This document shows, piece after piece, positions 7,186-15,701 of a DNA stretch of 49,399 bases. A program made the position numbers and the translations under genes. The stretch lies in NCBI GenBank assembly GCA_028715215.1, contig JAQUSF010000011.1, forward strand, positions 1 to 49,399, written 5' to 3'. Within the stretch, counting starts at the first letter, position 1. Every line of letters begins with the position of its first letter. The stretch is from Candidatus Zixiibacteriota bacterium. Its GTDB lineage: Bacteria > Zixibacteria > MSB-5A5 > GN15 > FEB-12. A model generated the notes under the pieces. That model worked only from the letters and a program-made list of their open reading frames with translations. It made no database searches and had not been told where the DNA came from.

Positions 7186-8772
7186 TTAAAGCGATTGGCT
7201 TAGTTCCTGTTTCCTTACTTTCCCCGAGGGATACTTGGGTAAGGCATCCGTAAAAAAGATATATTTGGGAATTTTATGACGGGCCAGACGAAGACCGATA
7301 TAGTCCTGGATTTCTCTGGCGGTTGCTTTTTGACCTTCTTTTAAGACCACCACGGCTTTGATGGCTTCGCCGAGAACATCGTCACTCACGCCTACCACCG
7401 CCGCCTCCAAAACTTTGTCGTTTTCGAGGATGCGTTCCTCGATTTCCTTGGCGCTGACCCGGTTGCCGCCGACTTTGATGATTTCTTTTTTGCGGGAGAC
7501 GACATAAAGAAAACCTTTTTCATCGCGCCGGGCCAGGTCACCGGTAAACAACTTGCCGTTTTTGAGCACCTGGTTTTCTTCCTCCGGCTGGTGCCAGTAT
7601 CCCAGCATGACATTATCACCCGCCACGGTAATCTCACCGACTTCCCCTGTCGGCACCTCGCGGCCGTTATCATCGGTTAAAAGTACTGTCACTCCCGGCA
7701 CCGGGATACCGATGGAACCGATGTGGTCTTTAAGCTCGTGGGGTGGCAGCCAGGTAACCCGCGGGGCGGCTTCGGTCTGTCCGTACATGATATAAATCTC
7801 CTTATCATGGAAAACATCGATAAGGTTTTGAATAACCTTGGGAGCCATGGCACCGCCGGCCTGGGTCAGATAACGCAGAGAAGGCAGGTTGGCCGAACAA
7901 AAATTGGCGTTGTTGAGAAGGATCATGAAATTCGAGGGCACGCCCGAAAAACCGGTTACTTTTTCCCGGACCATCGTTTCCAGGATCACCTGCGGAAAGG
8001 CGAAACGATTGTCAATGACCAGGCAGCCGCCGACCAGAAGATGGGTGAGCAAAAGGGAATTGCCGTAAATATAATAAAAAGGCAGGATGACCATTACCGA
8101 ATCATCACCGGTCAGTTTTAAATATTCGATGGTCGCCACGGTATTGGAAACCAGATTCAAATGTGACAGCATGACGCCCTTGGAGGTACCGGTACTTCCG
8201 GAAGTGTAAAATATTGCCGCCAGTTCATGGGGACATTGCAGCGGCGTTTTATGGTTCAGGCTGTCCAGGGGGACGATTCTCTCAAGACCTGAAGTCATTT
8301 CCTCAAAAGAAGGATGGCAGTCTTCGGGGTCGAGTATATCCGCCAGCCGGATGGACTTAATCCGGTCTTTGTTTAAGTTCAGCATACGGTCCGAGATGAT
8401 AAGTTGTAGTGGTGATTTTGTGCCGAGGATTTCCGGCAGATACCGGGTGAATTTGGCCTGAATAAATAAAACCCGGGCTTCGCAGTCGTTGATTATAAAA
8501 TTGAACTTGTCCGGTTTCAATGAAGTATCCAGCGGGACGACCACGTAACCGGCGCGGGTAATGGCAAAGAAAGAAATAATGTATTCCAGGGTATTTTCAA
8601 AAAGAATCGCCACCCGTGAGCCGGCGGGCAGACCGCAGTTTTCAAGGAAACATGCCAGACGGGTGGTTTTTAAAAGCAGTTCCCGGTAGGTGATTTTTTT
8701 ATCCCCGTGAACAGCGGCATATTTATCCGGAGCAAGAACCGCTCCCCTTGTCAATATATCTGCAAGTTTCAT
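7186..8772 (-). CDS. AMP-forming acyl-CoA synthetase / acyl ligase (ANL superfamily)
   Basis: 528 residues, the usual length of ANL enzymes. Motifs seen: the phosphate-binding loop YTSGSTGTSKGV (189-200), YGQTEA for adenylate binding, TGDLARRDEKGFLYVVSR with the hinge region, KVGGNRVSAKEIE, and the catalytic lysine near 518 in PSGKVRKQEL. It activates a carboxylic acid as acyl-adenylate and transfers it to CoA or a carrier-protein thiol. The asparagine-synthase-like gene ends 42 bp upstream on the same strand, so the two are likely co-transcribed. This pairing occurs in biosynthetic and exosortase-linked loci, but no exosortase, carrier protein or glycosyltransferase is seen here. The gene ends six bases from the convergent COG3014-like gene. 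Confidence 0.85.
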   Translation of the reverse strand: MKLADILTRGAVLAPDKYAAVHGDKKITYRELLLKTTRLACFLENCGLPAGSRVAILFENTLEYIISFFAITRAGYVVVPLDTSLKPDKFNFIINDCEARVLFIQAKFTRYLPEILGTKSPLQLIISDRMLNLNKDRIKSIRLADILDPEDCHPSFEEMTSGLERIVPLDSLNHKTPLQCPHELAAIFYTSGSTGTSKGVMLSHLNLVSNTVATIEYLKLTGDDSVMVILPFYYIYGNSLLLTHLLVGGCLVIDNRFAFPQVILETMVREKVTGFSGVPSNFMILLNNANFCSANLPSLRYLTQAGGAMAPKVIQNLIDVFHDKEIYIMYGQTEAAPRVTWLPPHELKDHIGSIGIPVPGVTVLLTDDNGREVPTGEVGEITVAGDNVMLGYWHQPEEENQVLKNGKLFTGDLARRDEKGFLYVVSRKKEIIKVGGNRVSAKEIEERILENDKVLEAAVVGVSDDVLGEAIKAVVVLKEGQKATAREIQDYIGLRLARHKIPKYIFFTDALPKYPSGKVRKQELSQSL

Positions 8773-8814
8773 TTTTTTCAGACCCTATAAAAAAATAAGT
8801 TCCGACTCCTGTTA

Positions 8815-10800
8815 TTAAATATCGGTATAGTCCTGCCATATTTTGAAATCTTCCCGGGGAATCTCGGCGGGTTGTTTAAAGTTGTCGATGTAGTAATTGT
8901 GCAGCAGCTGGGTCGAAAGAATCCCGATGAAGGACATATTATCTTTAAAGGATAAATGAGCATGAGATAATTGTCGGCATTTTTCACGAAGGTTGGCGAC
9001 CGGTCCCGGATTAAATATGCCGGTCCTTTTGAGTGCTTTTTCATTGAGCATAGCTTCAATATATTCCGGCGGTTCGGGTTGCATGAAACTGTTCGAATCC
9101 GGAGCCATATAAGGCTGTTTGACGCGATTGATAATTTCCGGCGGCAGTTCTTGAAGCATGGCTTTTTTAAGCAGAAATTTTTCCTTAAGACCGAATATTT
9201 TGTAAAGAGGCGGCATGGCGGCGGCAAATTCCACGATCCGGTGGTCCAAAAAGGGGAAACGGCCTTCGATGGAATTGGCGGCACTGACCCGGTCACCCTG
9301 CGAGGACAACAGATAACCTGACAATAACGACCGGGCTTCAAGATATTGCGCCCGCACCAGATGATGCCAGCGGTTAAAAGACTCCGGAAGGTCACGGCCG
9401 AAAGATTCCAGTGATTTGTAATCCTTGAGCCGGTCTTTTATTTCAGAGGTGAAAAAAACCTTTATTTTTGAGGTCGTGTTTATTCTGGGTATATGCGAAA
9501 AGTAATAGGTTTCACCCTGCGAAAGACCCGTCTTATAAAAGGTCTCCAGGTAGAAACGAGCCTTAGCCGGGGTCAACGGCAGGGTCGGGTAGAGGCGTTT
9601 CAGTAACAGCGGGCGCCACGAAGATTCGGGATTGCGCGCCCAGAAAGCCCTGATCAGGGTTTCCTTGAAGATATCATACCCGCCCAGTATTTCGTCGGAA
9701 CCTTCGCCGGTAAGCACCACTTTAAAATTATTTTCCCGTACCAGTTGCGACAGCATGAGAAGGGGTGTGGGCGCCGTGCGGACAATTGGCCTTTCGGTGT
9801 GCCAGATAACCCGCGGGAAATTCTCGGCGATATCCCGGTAGCTGCAAGACACTTTATGGTGATTGGTGCCGAGATAAGACGCCATCTGAAGCTGATACCG
9901 GGATTCATCATAGGCTTTGTCATGGAAAGCGATGGAAAATGTTTCCACGCGGTTGTTGGTGAAATGCTTGATTAGGGCGGTGGTTACCGATGAATCCAAT
10001 CCCCCCGATAAATAGGCGCCTACCGGGACGTCGGCTCGAAGTCGCAAGCGAACCGAGTCCACCATCAGGGTGTGAAGTTCCTCGGCCCAGGAAGCCAGAC
10101 TGCGCCGGCGGTCGAATGTTTCGGGGAAAACCATTTGCCAGTACCGGTTGGTATGGAGACGGCCGTTTTTTATTTCCAGGTACCTGCCGGCCTCAAGTTC
10201 ACAGATGTTTTCGAAAGCGGTTCGGGGCGGTGCGGTTGTCCACCAGGTGAAAATTTCATCCAACCCCCGATAATCTATTGTCCGCGGGATGGTTTCATCG
10301 CAGAAAAGGGCTTTGATTTCCGAGGCGAAATAAAAGCGCCCCTGATGCGTAGTGTAAAACAGCGGTCGGACACCCAGGCGGTCGCGGGCGGCCAGAAGAT
10401 ATTCTTTTTTCCGGTCGTAAATCACGAATGAAAACTGGCCATTAAATTGTTTCATGCAATCGGCGCCCCATTGTTCATACGCATGGACAATGACTTCGGT
10501 GTCCGAGTGAGTCCGGAACCTGTGACCCATCTTCTCAAGAACCGGTCTTAATTCAACGTAGTTGTATATTTCCCCGTTAAAAGTCACCCATACGGTATGG
10601 TCTTCATTGGCCAGCGGCTGGGAGCCGGTGGAGAGGTCGATAATCGATAGGCGGGCTTGTCCCAGGGCGCATTTGTGGTCGAAAAAAGCGCCAAATTCGT
10701 CCGGGCCGCGATGCCTGATGATTGATATCATCCGCCTTAGAAGGTCACGGTCGGGTTGAGCCTGTCCTTTTATTTGAAAATAACCGGCTATTCCGCACAT
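8815..10800 (-). CDS. asnB: Asparagine synthase-like glutamine amidotransferase (class II)
   Basis: 661 residues. The protein begins MCGIAGYF, so Cys2 is the N-terminal nucleophile of a class II glutaminase domain (about 1-210), with RLSIID and FNGEIYNY motifs. The C-terminal synthetase domain carries the ATP pyrophosphatase loop SGGLDSS at about 265-271 and GEGSDEILGGYD. It transfers glutamine ammonia to a carboxylate activated with ATP. True asparagine synthesis is possible. The co-directional acyl ligase suggests that amidation in a special pathway (exopolysaccharide, peptide or lipid product) is equally likely. It is somewhat longer than housekeeping AsnB (about 550) and closer to the 620-660-residue AsnB group of biosynthetic clusters. 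First gene of a two-gene operon. Confidence 0.85.
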   Translation of the reverse strand: MCGIAGYFQIKGQAQPDRDLLRRMISIIRHRGPDEFGAFFDHKCALGQARLSIIDLSTGSQPLANEDHTVWVTFNGEIYNYVELRPVLEKMGHRFRTHSDTEVIVHAYEQWGADCMKQFNGQFSFVIYDRKKEYLLAARDRLGVRPLFYTTHQGRFYFASEIKALFCDETIPRTIDYRGLDEIFTWWTTAPPRTAFENICELEAGRYLEIKNGRLHTNRYWQMVFPETFDRRRSLASWAEELHTLMVDSVRLRLRADVPVGAYLSGGLDSSVTTALIKHFTNNRVETFSIAFHDKAYDESRYQLQMASYLGTNHHKVSCSYRDIAENFPRVIWHTERPIVRTAPTPLLMLSQLVRENNFKVVLTGEGSDEILGGYDIFKETLIRAFWARNPESSWRPLLLKRLYPTLPLTPAKARFYLETFYKTGLSQGETYYFSHIPRINTTSKIKVFFTSEIKDRLKDYKSLESFGRDLPESFNRWHHLVRAQYLEARSLLSGYLLSSQGDRVSAANSIEGRFPFLDHRIVEFAAAMPPLYKIFGLKEKFLLKKAMLQELPPEIINRVKQPYMAPDSNSFMQPEPPEYIEAMLNEKALKRTGIFNPGPVANLREKCRQLSHAHLSFKDNMSFIGILSTQLLHNYYIDNFKQPAEIPREDFKIWQDYTDI

Positions 10801-11188
10801 ACTTGCTTAACTTTCAACAAACAATAGATACGGCGGCTTTTACAAAATAGTGGGGAGTTCTTTAAGTCAATAACGTCTTATAAAACTTAATGTTTTTCGC
10901 TGCCGCTTATTTATCGAACCCCTCTAACATATCATATTATATCGACTTGGGAAAGAGTAAATTTATCAGTTAACAAGGCTTCCTTTTATAACAAAAAACG
11001 GTGATTATATAGCTGAAAACCGGCCGGGAGGATGTTTACTTTTTTATATAAACTGGTTTTTCTGAATTTACTGTTCAGGTTTGATGGAAAAACCGAATAA
11101 AATAACCCCGAACCCGTTTGTGCCAGTCCTGGCCGGAGTGAAACGATAACCGCGGGTCCGGGAATAAAAACTCGAGTTGCACCGGCTC
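10801..11188. other. Gene-free region between the sigma-54 regulator and the asnB-like gene
   Basis: About 390 bp without a credible gene. A minus-strand TATAAT lies at 10936-10941, but no matching -35 is at proper distance, so the promoter of the asnB/acyl-ligase operon is not assigned with confidence. No clear hairpin with a T-tract was found after the regulator stop codon. Confidence 0.45.
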
Positions 11189-12511
11189 CTATGACTGGTC
11201 TTCGAGTTTTTTCAACTTTTTATAGACATGAGAACGTTCCAGTCCCATTTCCCGGGCGGCGGCGGTGATATTCCCGCCGTTGCGGGCAATAGCCGCCTTG
11301 ATATAATCCCTTTCGAATTCCGCCACGGCGTCTTTAAAAGTCGCGACAGCTCGACTGATACGATATGGTCGCTGGCGTTCGATATCGGATGGACTTATTT
11401 CGCTATTTTCACAATAGATATTAAGGCGCTCAACCAGATTTTTCAACTCCCGGATATTGCCCGGGAAATCAAGCTGTTGTAAATACGAAAGGGCTTCGGG
11501 GGTGAACTTTTTAAAACCGGTTTTGGTCTCCGCAGCAAAGCGGTTGAGGAAATATTCGGCCAGAAGCGGGATATCCTCACGTCGTTCACTAAGCGGCGGG
11601 AGCCGAAACGTTACCACGTTTAAACGATACAGAAGGTCCTGGCGGAATTGTCCTTCCACGACTCGGTTTTCCAGGTCGCGATTGGAAGCGGCAATGATAT
11701 TGCCGGTAACCTCGACCGGTTTGTCGGAACCAACCGGGGTAACGGTTCTGGTTTCGACCACACGCAAAATTTTTGCCTGGGCGGCCAGGGGCATTTCGCT
11801 GATTTCATCCAGAAAGATGGAACCCTGATGAGCTTCGATGAAACGACCTTTGCGGCTTTTACCCGCTCCGGTGAAAGCACCGACGGTATGACCGAACAAC
11901 TCCGCTTCGACCAGTTCGGACGGCAGGGCGGCACAATTAACGGTAACGAAGGGGCCGTCGTTATACTGTCCCTGGCGGTGTATCATATGCGCTATCAATT
12001 CCTTGCCGGTGCCGTTCTCACCCAGGATCAAAAAGCGGGTGGTTTTCGAGGCTGACCGGGCAACATCGTTTTTCAACCGGCGGATAATTTCCGATTCGCC
12101 GATAAAATCACCGTAAAGTTGCGAGGTCAATCTGTTTTTCTCGACTACCAGGCGGCTGGTTTTAAGGGCGTTGTCGATGGTAATCAAAACCCGGTCCAGG
12201 GAGAGAGGTTTTTCTATGAAATCATAAGCTCCCCGGCGGATGGCTTCAACCGCCGTTTCAATACTGCCATGACCGGAAATCATGACCACAATCTGGCGGT
12301 TATCGCGGGATAAAATCGTTTGCAACAGGTCGAGGCCGTTACCGTCGGGAAGAAAGATATCGACAAAGATTATATCGTAATCGGTAGCGGCAAATTCCAG
12401 TCCGGTCCGGAAGTTCTCGGCGGTAACGGTTTCGTGGCCGCGGCGTTCCAGGGCCGTTTTCAGGGAACTGCGTATTTTTTCCTCGTCATCGATTATTAAT
12501 ATTCTGGCCAT
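11189..12511 (-). CDS. NtrX/NtrC-family sigma-54-dependent response regulator
   Basis: 440 residues in three domains. Receiver (about 3-118): acidic pair D8-D9, phospho-acceptor D51 (FVDIFLPDGNG) and K101. AAA+ (about 135-365): Walker A GENGTGKE (164-171), an intact sigma-54-contact loop GAFTGA (211-216) and Walker B SIFLDE (231-236). C-terminal Fis-type helix-turn-helix (NGGNITAAAREMGLERSHVYKKL). It should activate sigma-54 promoters when phosphorylated by the kinase encoded two bases upstream. A sigma-54-type promoter with two palindromic upstream sites lies at the head of this locus (15501-15661), the most plausible target. NtrX is the closest familiar type, judged from the receiver and the NtrY-like partner. 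Confidence 0.9.
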   Translation of the reverse strand: MARILIIDDEEKIRSSLKTALERRGHETVTAENFRTGLEFAATDYDIIFVDIFLPDGNGLDLLQTILSRDNRQIVVMISGHGSIETAVEAIRRGAYDFIEKPLSLDRVLITIDNALKTSRLVVEKNRLTSQLYGDFIGESEIIRRLKNDVARSASKTTRFLILGENGTGKELIAHMIHRQGQYNDGPFVTVNCAALPSELVEAELFGHTVGAFTGAGKSRKGRFIEAHQGSIFLDEISEMPLAAQAKILRVVETRTVTPVGSDKPVEVTGNIIAASNRDLENRVVEGQFRQDLLYRLNVVTFRLPPLSERREDIPLLAEYFLNRFAAETKTGFKKFTPEALSYLQQLDFPGNIRELKNLVERLNIYCENSEISPSDIERQRPYRISRAVATFKDAVAEFERDYIKAAIARNGGNITAAAREMGLERSHVYKKLKKLEDQS

Positions 12512-12513
12512 AT

Positions 12514-14148
12514 TTATATCAGCGGCAGGGTAATGCGTACCCCCGCACCTCCTTCCCGGATATTATAAAGCTCCATTGACCCGCCGTGGTCGTGCACCAG
12601 GCGATGGCAGATAACCAGTCCCAGCCCAGAACCGTTTTCTTTGGTGGTGGCGAAGGGCTTAAAGCTGTCAGCCAGCCGGGCTTCGCTGAACCCGGGACCG
12701 TTATCTTCGACAGTAATTATCAAATGTTCATCTGCTTTATCAAAGACCACCTTCAAGCATGCCCCGGGGGAAGATTCCAATCCGTTCTTTATAAGATTTA
12801 TCAGTACTTGGGTTATGGCTTCCGGGTCGAATTTAAATTTATACAGGCGGCTGTAATCCGTGATAGTTAACCGTCCCGATTGGCTTTCGGACCGGTAAAG
12901 GTTTTTGATACCGTCAATAAACGCCGCCGGAGCGACCTCGATAATGTTGGGTGCTTTCAGGCGGGCAAAACTGACAAATTCATCCAGGATTGCGGTCAGC
13001 CGGGTAACTTCGCTTTTGATGGTGGTGGTTGTTTCCTTCAGGGTTTTTTCAAAATCGGGCAGTTTTTCGAAATAGGCATGGCGAAGGTCGTCGGTGCTGA
13101 CAGCAATCGGGGTCAGGGGGTTTTTTATTTCATGAGCTATTTTGCGTCCGATGGTTTCCCAGGCGGCGATTTTTTCGACTGTCGCCAGTTCCCTCTTAAG
13201 CGCTTTCAGGCGAATCGTCATCTCGGTAAAAGCATCCGCCAGCCGGGAGAATTCCCCTTCTTCATAAGCCATTACCGGGGTGTTAAAATCGCCCGAAGCT
13301 ACCCGGGAGGTTGCGGCTACCAGGTTATTGATTTCCCGCTTGGCGCGACTGGTGACATAAATACCAAGAGCAACGGCAACAATTACGGATAACAAAGCGA
13401 CCAGACCAGTACTGCTTAACAGGGAGTAGAAAAGTGAACGGTCGCCTCTATTATAAAAGACTGCCACGGCATAAAAACCTTTATCTTTTCCCCCGGCCAG
13501 GACCGCCTGAAAAGTATCCTTGTCTTTATAGAGAGTGTTTTTTTCCATATTGCCAAAAGGCGACCGGCTTAGAGAATCAACCACCAGAGTAATCTGAGCT
13601 TCGAGCATCGCCGTCAACTCCTTTTGCCAGCGAAAGTCGAGATAGCGCCCGGTATAAAGAAACAAATGGCGCTCGACCGGAATTAGAAAAGTGTAGGAAG
13701 GGTGTCCGCCCCAAAGGTCATACTCCATTGTTTCCATCGGGGAAAAATGTTCCGGGACCGGTTCGAAGGGGGAAGTGTTGAGGGGTTTGGCCAGGAGGCC
13801 GGTTCGATGATAGGTCGCCAGAACACAGCCGTTAGTGTCAAGGAGCTCCATAAAATCCATCCCGAACGGTCGGGGGTCAAGACGTGCCCGGTTGGCGTGA
13901 CCGGTTTTTATCTGATGCAACGCCTTTATAAAAAACGGTGAAATGACCAGACTGTCGAGAGCCGTCTGCATGGTCTGTTTATAAGAATCGTTGAACCTGA
14001 TATATCGTTGCAGGTCCTCGAGAGCCTGCCGTTGAAAGGAAATTTCGTTTTGCCGGGTGGTATATAAATATATTACCGCCATTAACACCAGTGAAGGCAG
14101 GACCGCTACGGCAATTAAATAAATTCTGATGCGGGTAGTCAGACTCAT
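12514..14148 (-). CDS. NtrY-like membrane sensor histidine kinase
   Basis: 544 residues. An N-terminal membrane segment (about 8-30) is followed by a periplasmic sensing domain of roughly 210 residues, a second membrane segment (LLSVIVAVALGIYV, about 255-275) and a HAMP linker. The dimerisation helix has the phospho-acceptor histidine at 339 within KIAHEIKNPLTP. The ATPase domain has N-box NLIKNGLESSPG, G1 VEDNGPGFS and G2 GSGLGL. The HEIKNPLTP form is typical of NtrY. The gene overlaps the preceding one by 4 bp (ATGA) and leads into the sigma-54 regulator after two bases. It probably reads a periplasmic signal, possibly through the secreted protein encoded directly upstream. Confidence 0.9.
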   Translation of the reverse strand: MSLTTRIRIYLIAVAVLPSLVLMAVIYLYTTRQNEISFQRQALEDLQRYIRFNDSYKQTMQTALDSLVISPFFIKALHQIKTGHANRARLDPRPFGMDFMELLDTNGCVLATYHRTGLLAKPLNTSPFEPVPEHFSPMETMEYDLWGGHPSYTFLIPVERHLFLYTGRYLDFRWQKELTAMLEAQITLVVDSLSRSPFGNMEKNTLYKDKDTFQAVLAGGKDKGFYAVAVFYNRGDRSLFYSLLSSTGLVALLSVIVAVALGIYVTSRAKREINNLVAATSRVASGDFNTPVMAYEEGEFSRLADAFTEMTIRLKALKRELATVEKIAAWETIGRKIAHEIKNPLTPIAVSTDDLRHAYFEKLPDFEKTLKETTTTIKSEVTRLTAILDEFVSFARLKAPNIIEVAPAAFIDGIKNLYRSESQSGRLTITDYSRLYKFKFDPEAITQVLINLIKNGLESSPGACLKVVFDKADEHLIITVEDNGPGFSEARLADSFKPFATTKENGSGLGLVICHRLVHDHGGSMELYNIREGGAGVRITLPLI

Positions 14149-15455
14149 GGCACGCGCTCTTTTTCAGTTGCCGGTAATTTTAACCTGGTCAGATTCCTGT
14201 AATCGAAGCGACCGTTTTCATCGAAATGGCAGTTGCCGATATATTTATTACAGGTCATAAACAGAGTGGGGCGGAAAAGTGGAAAAATACCCAGGTCATG
14301 TATCAAGCCCTGTTCGGCCAGAGTGTAATATTTTTCCTTTATGTCCGGTTTATCAGTCTTTTGGGAAGCCTCAAGATAATCGCTGATTATCTTCAGGTTC
14401 TCTATCTGCGAAGTCTCAGCCGGTTCGAACTTTTCTAAAATGCTTATGAGATACTCCAGGCCCGTGGGTGTAGAAAGGTCGCCGGCGGGAATATAAGTCA
14501 AAATTAAATCAGCCTCCCGGCTGTCGGTAGTGATATCGACCCTGATTTTTTCACGGGCCAGAATATCAGCGAAATATAAGGCGACTTTCTGAAGACTGGG
14601 ATGTTCGAAGCTCAGGTTTAACTGCTCCGGGCGTGGTGCCAGACGGGTTAACAGGACTTTTCCTTTTTGCGGGTCATAAGGATAAGGCCGTCGTCCGGAA
14701 TCATCACTGGTAAAAAAGGAATAAACCGGAACAGGCAGATCGCCTTCGAACAGATAAGGCAAAAGGAAAGCGCTGAAACGGTAGTACAGAGAAGTTGTTA
14801 AAATTCCCTGAACTGAACTCGCTTTGGAGAGATTGGGTAACAAAACGGCCAAAAAAGGCGCCCTTGATGATTTGGTGGTTGATGGTGGCGGTGTCGTATA
14901 TTGTGAGTCGTAAGTTATATGAATATCTATATCATAGATTAAGGATGAGTCGTAAATATCGTTTTCAGTCCCGTTTGATAATATTAAGATTCGATTGCCC
15001 GCCGAGGTGCTCAAAGTAGTCAGCGGATAGTCGGCTGATTTTAAGGGGTGGAAAAAAAGGATACTTTGTTCCACCGAGTCCATGGCTGATAATCCGACAG
15101 TAATGATAGTCTGGCTGTCGATACCGGCGGTCTCTATAACGGCGAAGCATGAGCCTAAGTAAACGGAATCAAAAAAACCACCCGTGGGAGTACTGTAACT
15201 TACACCCAGGTAAGATTTTTCTATCGTTCCCGAGTAAAGAGAATCCTGACTGCAAAATACTTTGAATTTACTGCAGGGAAAGATATTTGCTTCTTCACCG
15301 GCGGAGAAATAAAGCCGGTCCTGATTTAATTGAAGAATATTACTACGGTATTCGTTGGCACTGCTGTTGATAACCAACGAAAGAATACTTATTAAAAGTA
15401 TCGGTAAGTATTTTAAACTACTATAGAATATATTGACCTCCAAGGATTTATACAA
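14145..15455 (-). CDS. Secreted protein with a degenerate solute-binding (SBP_bac_5-like) C-terminal half; unrecognised N-terminal half
   Basis: About 436 residues. An N-terminal hydrophobic stretch (YLPILLISILSLVINSSA) looks like a signal peptide or anchor. The first half is Ser/Tyr-rich beta-type sequence that I do not recognise. From about 265 the sequence resembles the last lobe of dipeptide/oligopeptide-binding proteins: LNLSFEHPSLQKVALYFADI, then ADLILTYIPAGD, then a terminal GIFPLFRPTLFMT. The order GKVLLTRL-helix-strand-strand fits that lobe, but the ligand pocket is not intact enough to name a ligand. The start is doubtful: no ATG exists. TTG 15455 has no Shine-Dalgarno sequence, while GGAGGT (15436-15441) precedes an in-frame ATA at 15431. 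It overlaps the kinase gene by 4 bp, suggesting a ligand-presenting partner of the kinase (inference). Confidence 0.6.
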   Translation of the reverse strand: MYKSLEVNIFYSSLKYLPILLISILSLVINSSANEYRSNILQLNQDRLYFSAGEEANIFPCSKFKVFCSQDSLYSGTIEKSYLGVSYSTPTGGFFDSVYLGSCFAVIETAGIDSQTIITVGLSAMDSVEQSILFFHPLKSADYPLTTLSTSAGNRILILSNGTENDIYDSSLIYDIDIHITYDSQYTTPPPSTTKSSRAPFLAVLLPNLSKASSVQGILTTSLYYRFSAFLLPYLFEGDLPVPVYSFFTSDDSGRRPYPYDPQKGKVLLTRLAPRPEQLNLSFEHPSLQKVALYFADILAREKIRVDITTDSREADLILTYIPAGDLSTPTGLEYLISILEKFEPAETSQIENLKIISDYLEASQKTDKPDIKEKYYTLAEQGLIHDLGIFPLFRPTLFMTCNKYIGNCHFDENGRFDYRNLTRLKLPATEKERVP

Positions 15456-15500
15456 TTAAACCGAAGGCTTGGCGCCATTCAAGTTTTTTTAGACAAATCC

Positions 15501-15518
15501 CGTGTCATTTTTGACACG
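15501..15518. promoter_or_regulatory. Palindromic upstream activator site 1 (CGTGTCA-N4-TGACACG)
   Basis: CGTGTCATTTTTGACACG is an 18-bp perfect dyad. It is nearly identical to the dyad at 15564-15581; only one loop base differs. A TGTCA...TGACA dyad upstream of a -24/-12 promoter is the usual shape of an enhancer for NtrC-type activators. It is followed by T-rich DNA and could be mistaken for a terminator, but no plus-strand gene precedes it. Confidence 0.75.
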
Positions 15519-15563
15519 GCTTTTTCTTTAAAATATCGTCACTTATACAATAATATTTAAAAC

Positions 15564-15581
15564 CGTGTCACTTTTGACACG
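15564..15581. promoter_or_regulatory. Palindromic upstream activator site 2 (CGTGTCA-N4-TGACACG)
   Basis: CGTGTCACTTTTGACACG matches site 1 at 17 of 18 positions. The centres are 63 bp apart, six helical turns, so both face the same side of the helix. The centre lies about 75 bp upstream of the -24 element, a normal enhancer distance. Confidence 0.75.
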
Positions 15582-15644
15582 ACAGTTATTCCCCGCCATT
15601 TGCTTTGCACTATTTAACTTATTGTATGACAATAGATTACTTGG

Positions 15645-15661
15645 TTGGCATCAGTTTTGTT
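15645..15661 (+). promoter_or_regulatory. Sigma-54 (-24/-12) promoter of the propeller lipoprotein gene
   Basis: TTGGCATCAGTTTTGTT fits the sigma-54 pattern YTGGCAC-N5-TTGCW. The -24 GG is at 15647-15648, and TTG of the -12 element ends at 15659, followed by T in place of C. The spacing of ten bases between GG and the -12 dinucleotide is exact. The predicted transcription start is about 15672, leaving a leader of roughly 30 nt before the AAGGAGGT ribosome-binding site. Confidence 0.75.
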
Positions 15662-15701
15662 ATAAGGTCTATTGAAAGCTAACATTAAATTAAGGAGGTA
15701 A

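Noticed and set aside
15501-15530. The first dyad followed by TTTTTCTTT read as an intrinsic terminator
   Set aside because: No plus-strand gene ends upstream, and a near-identical dyad 63 bp away without a T-run shows that the element is an activator site.
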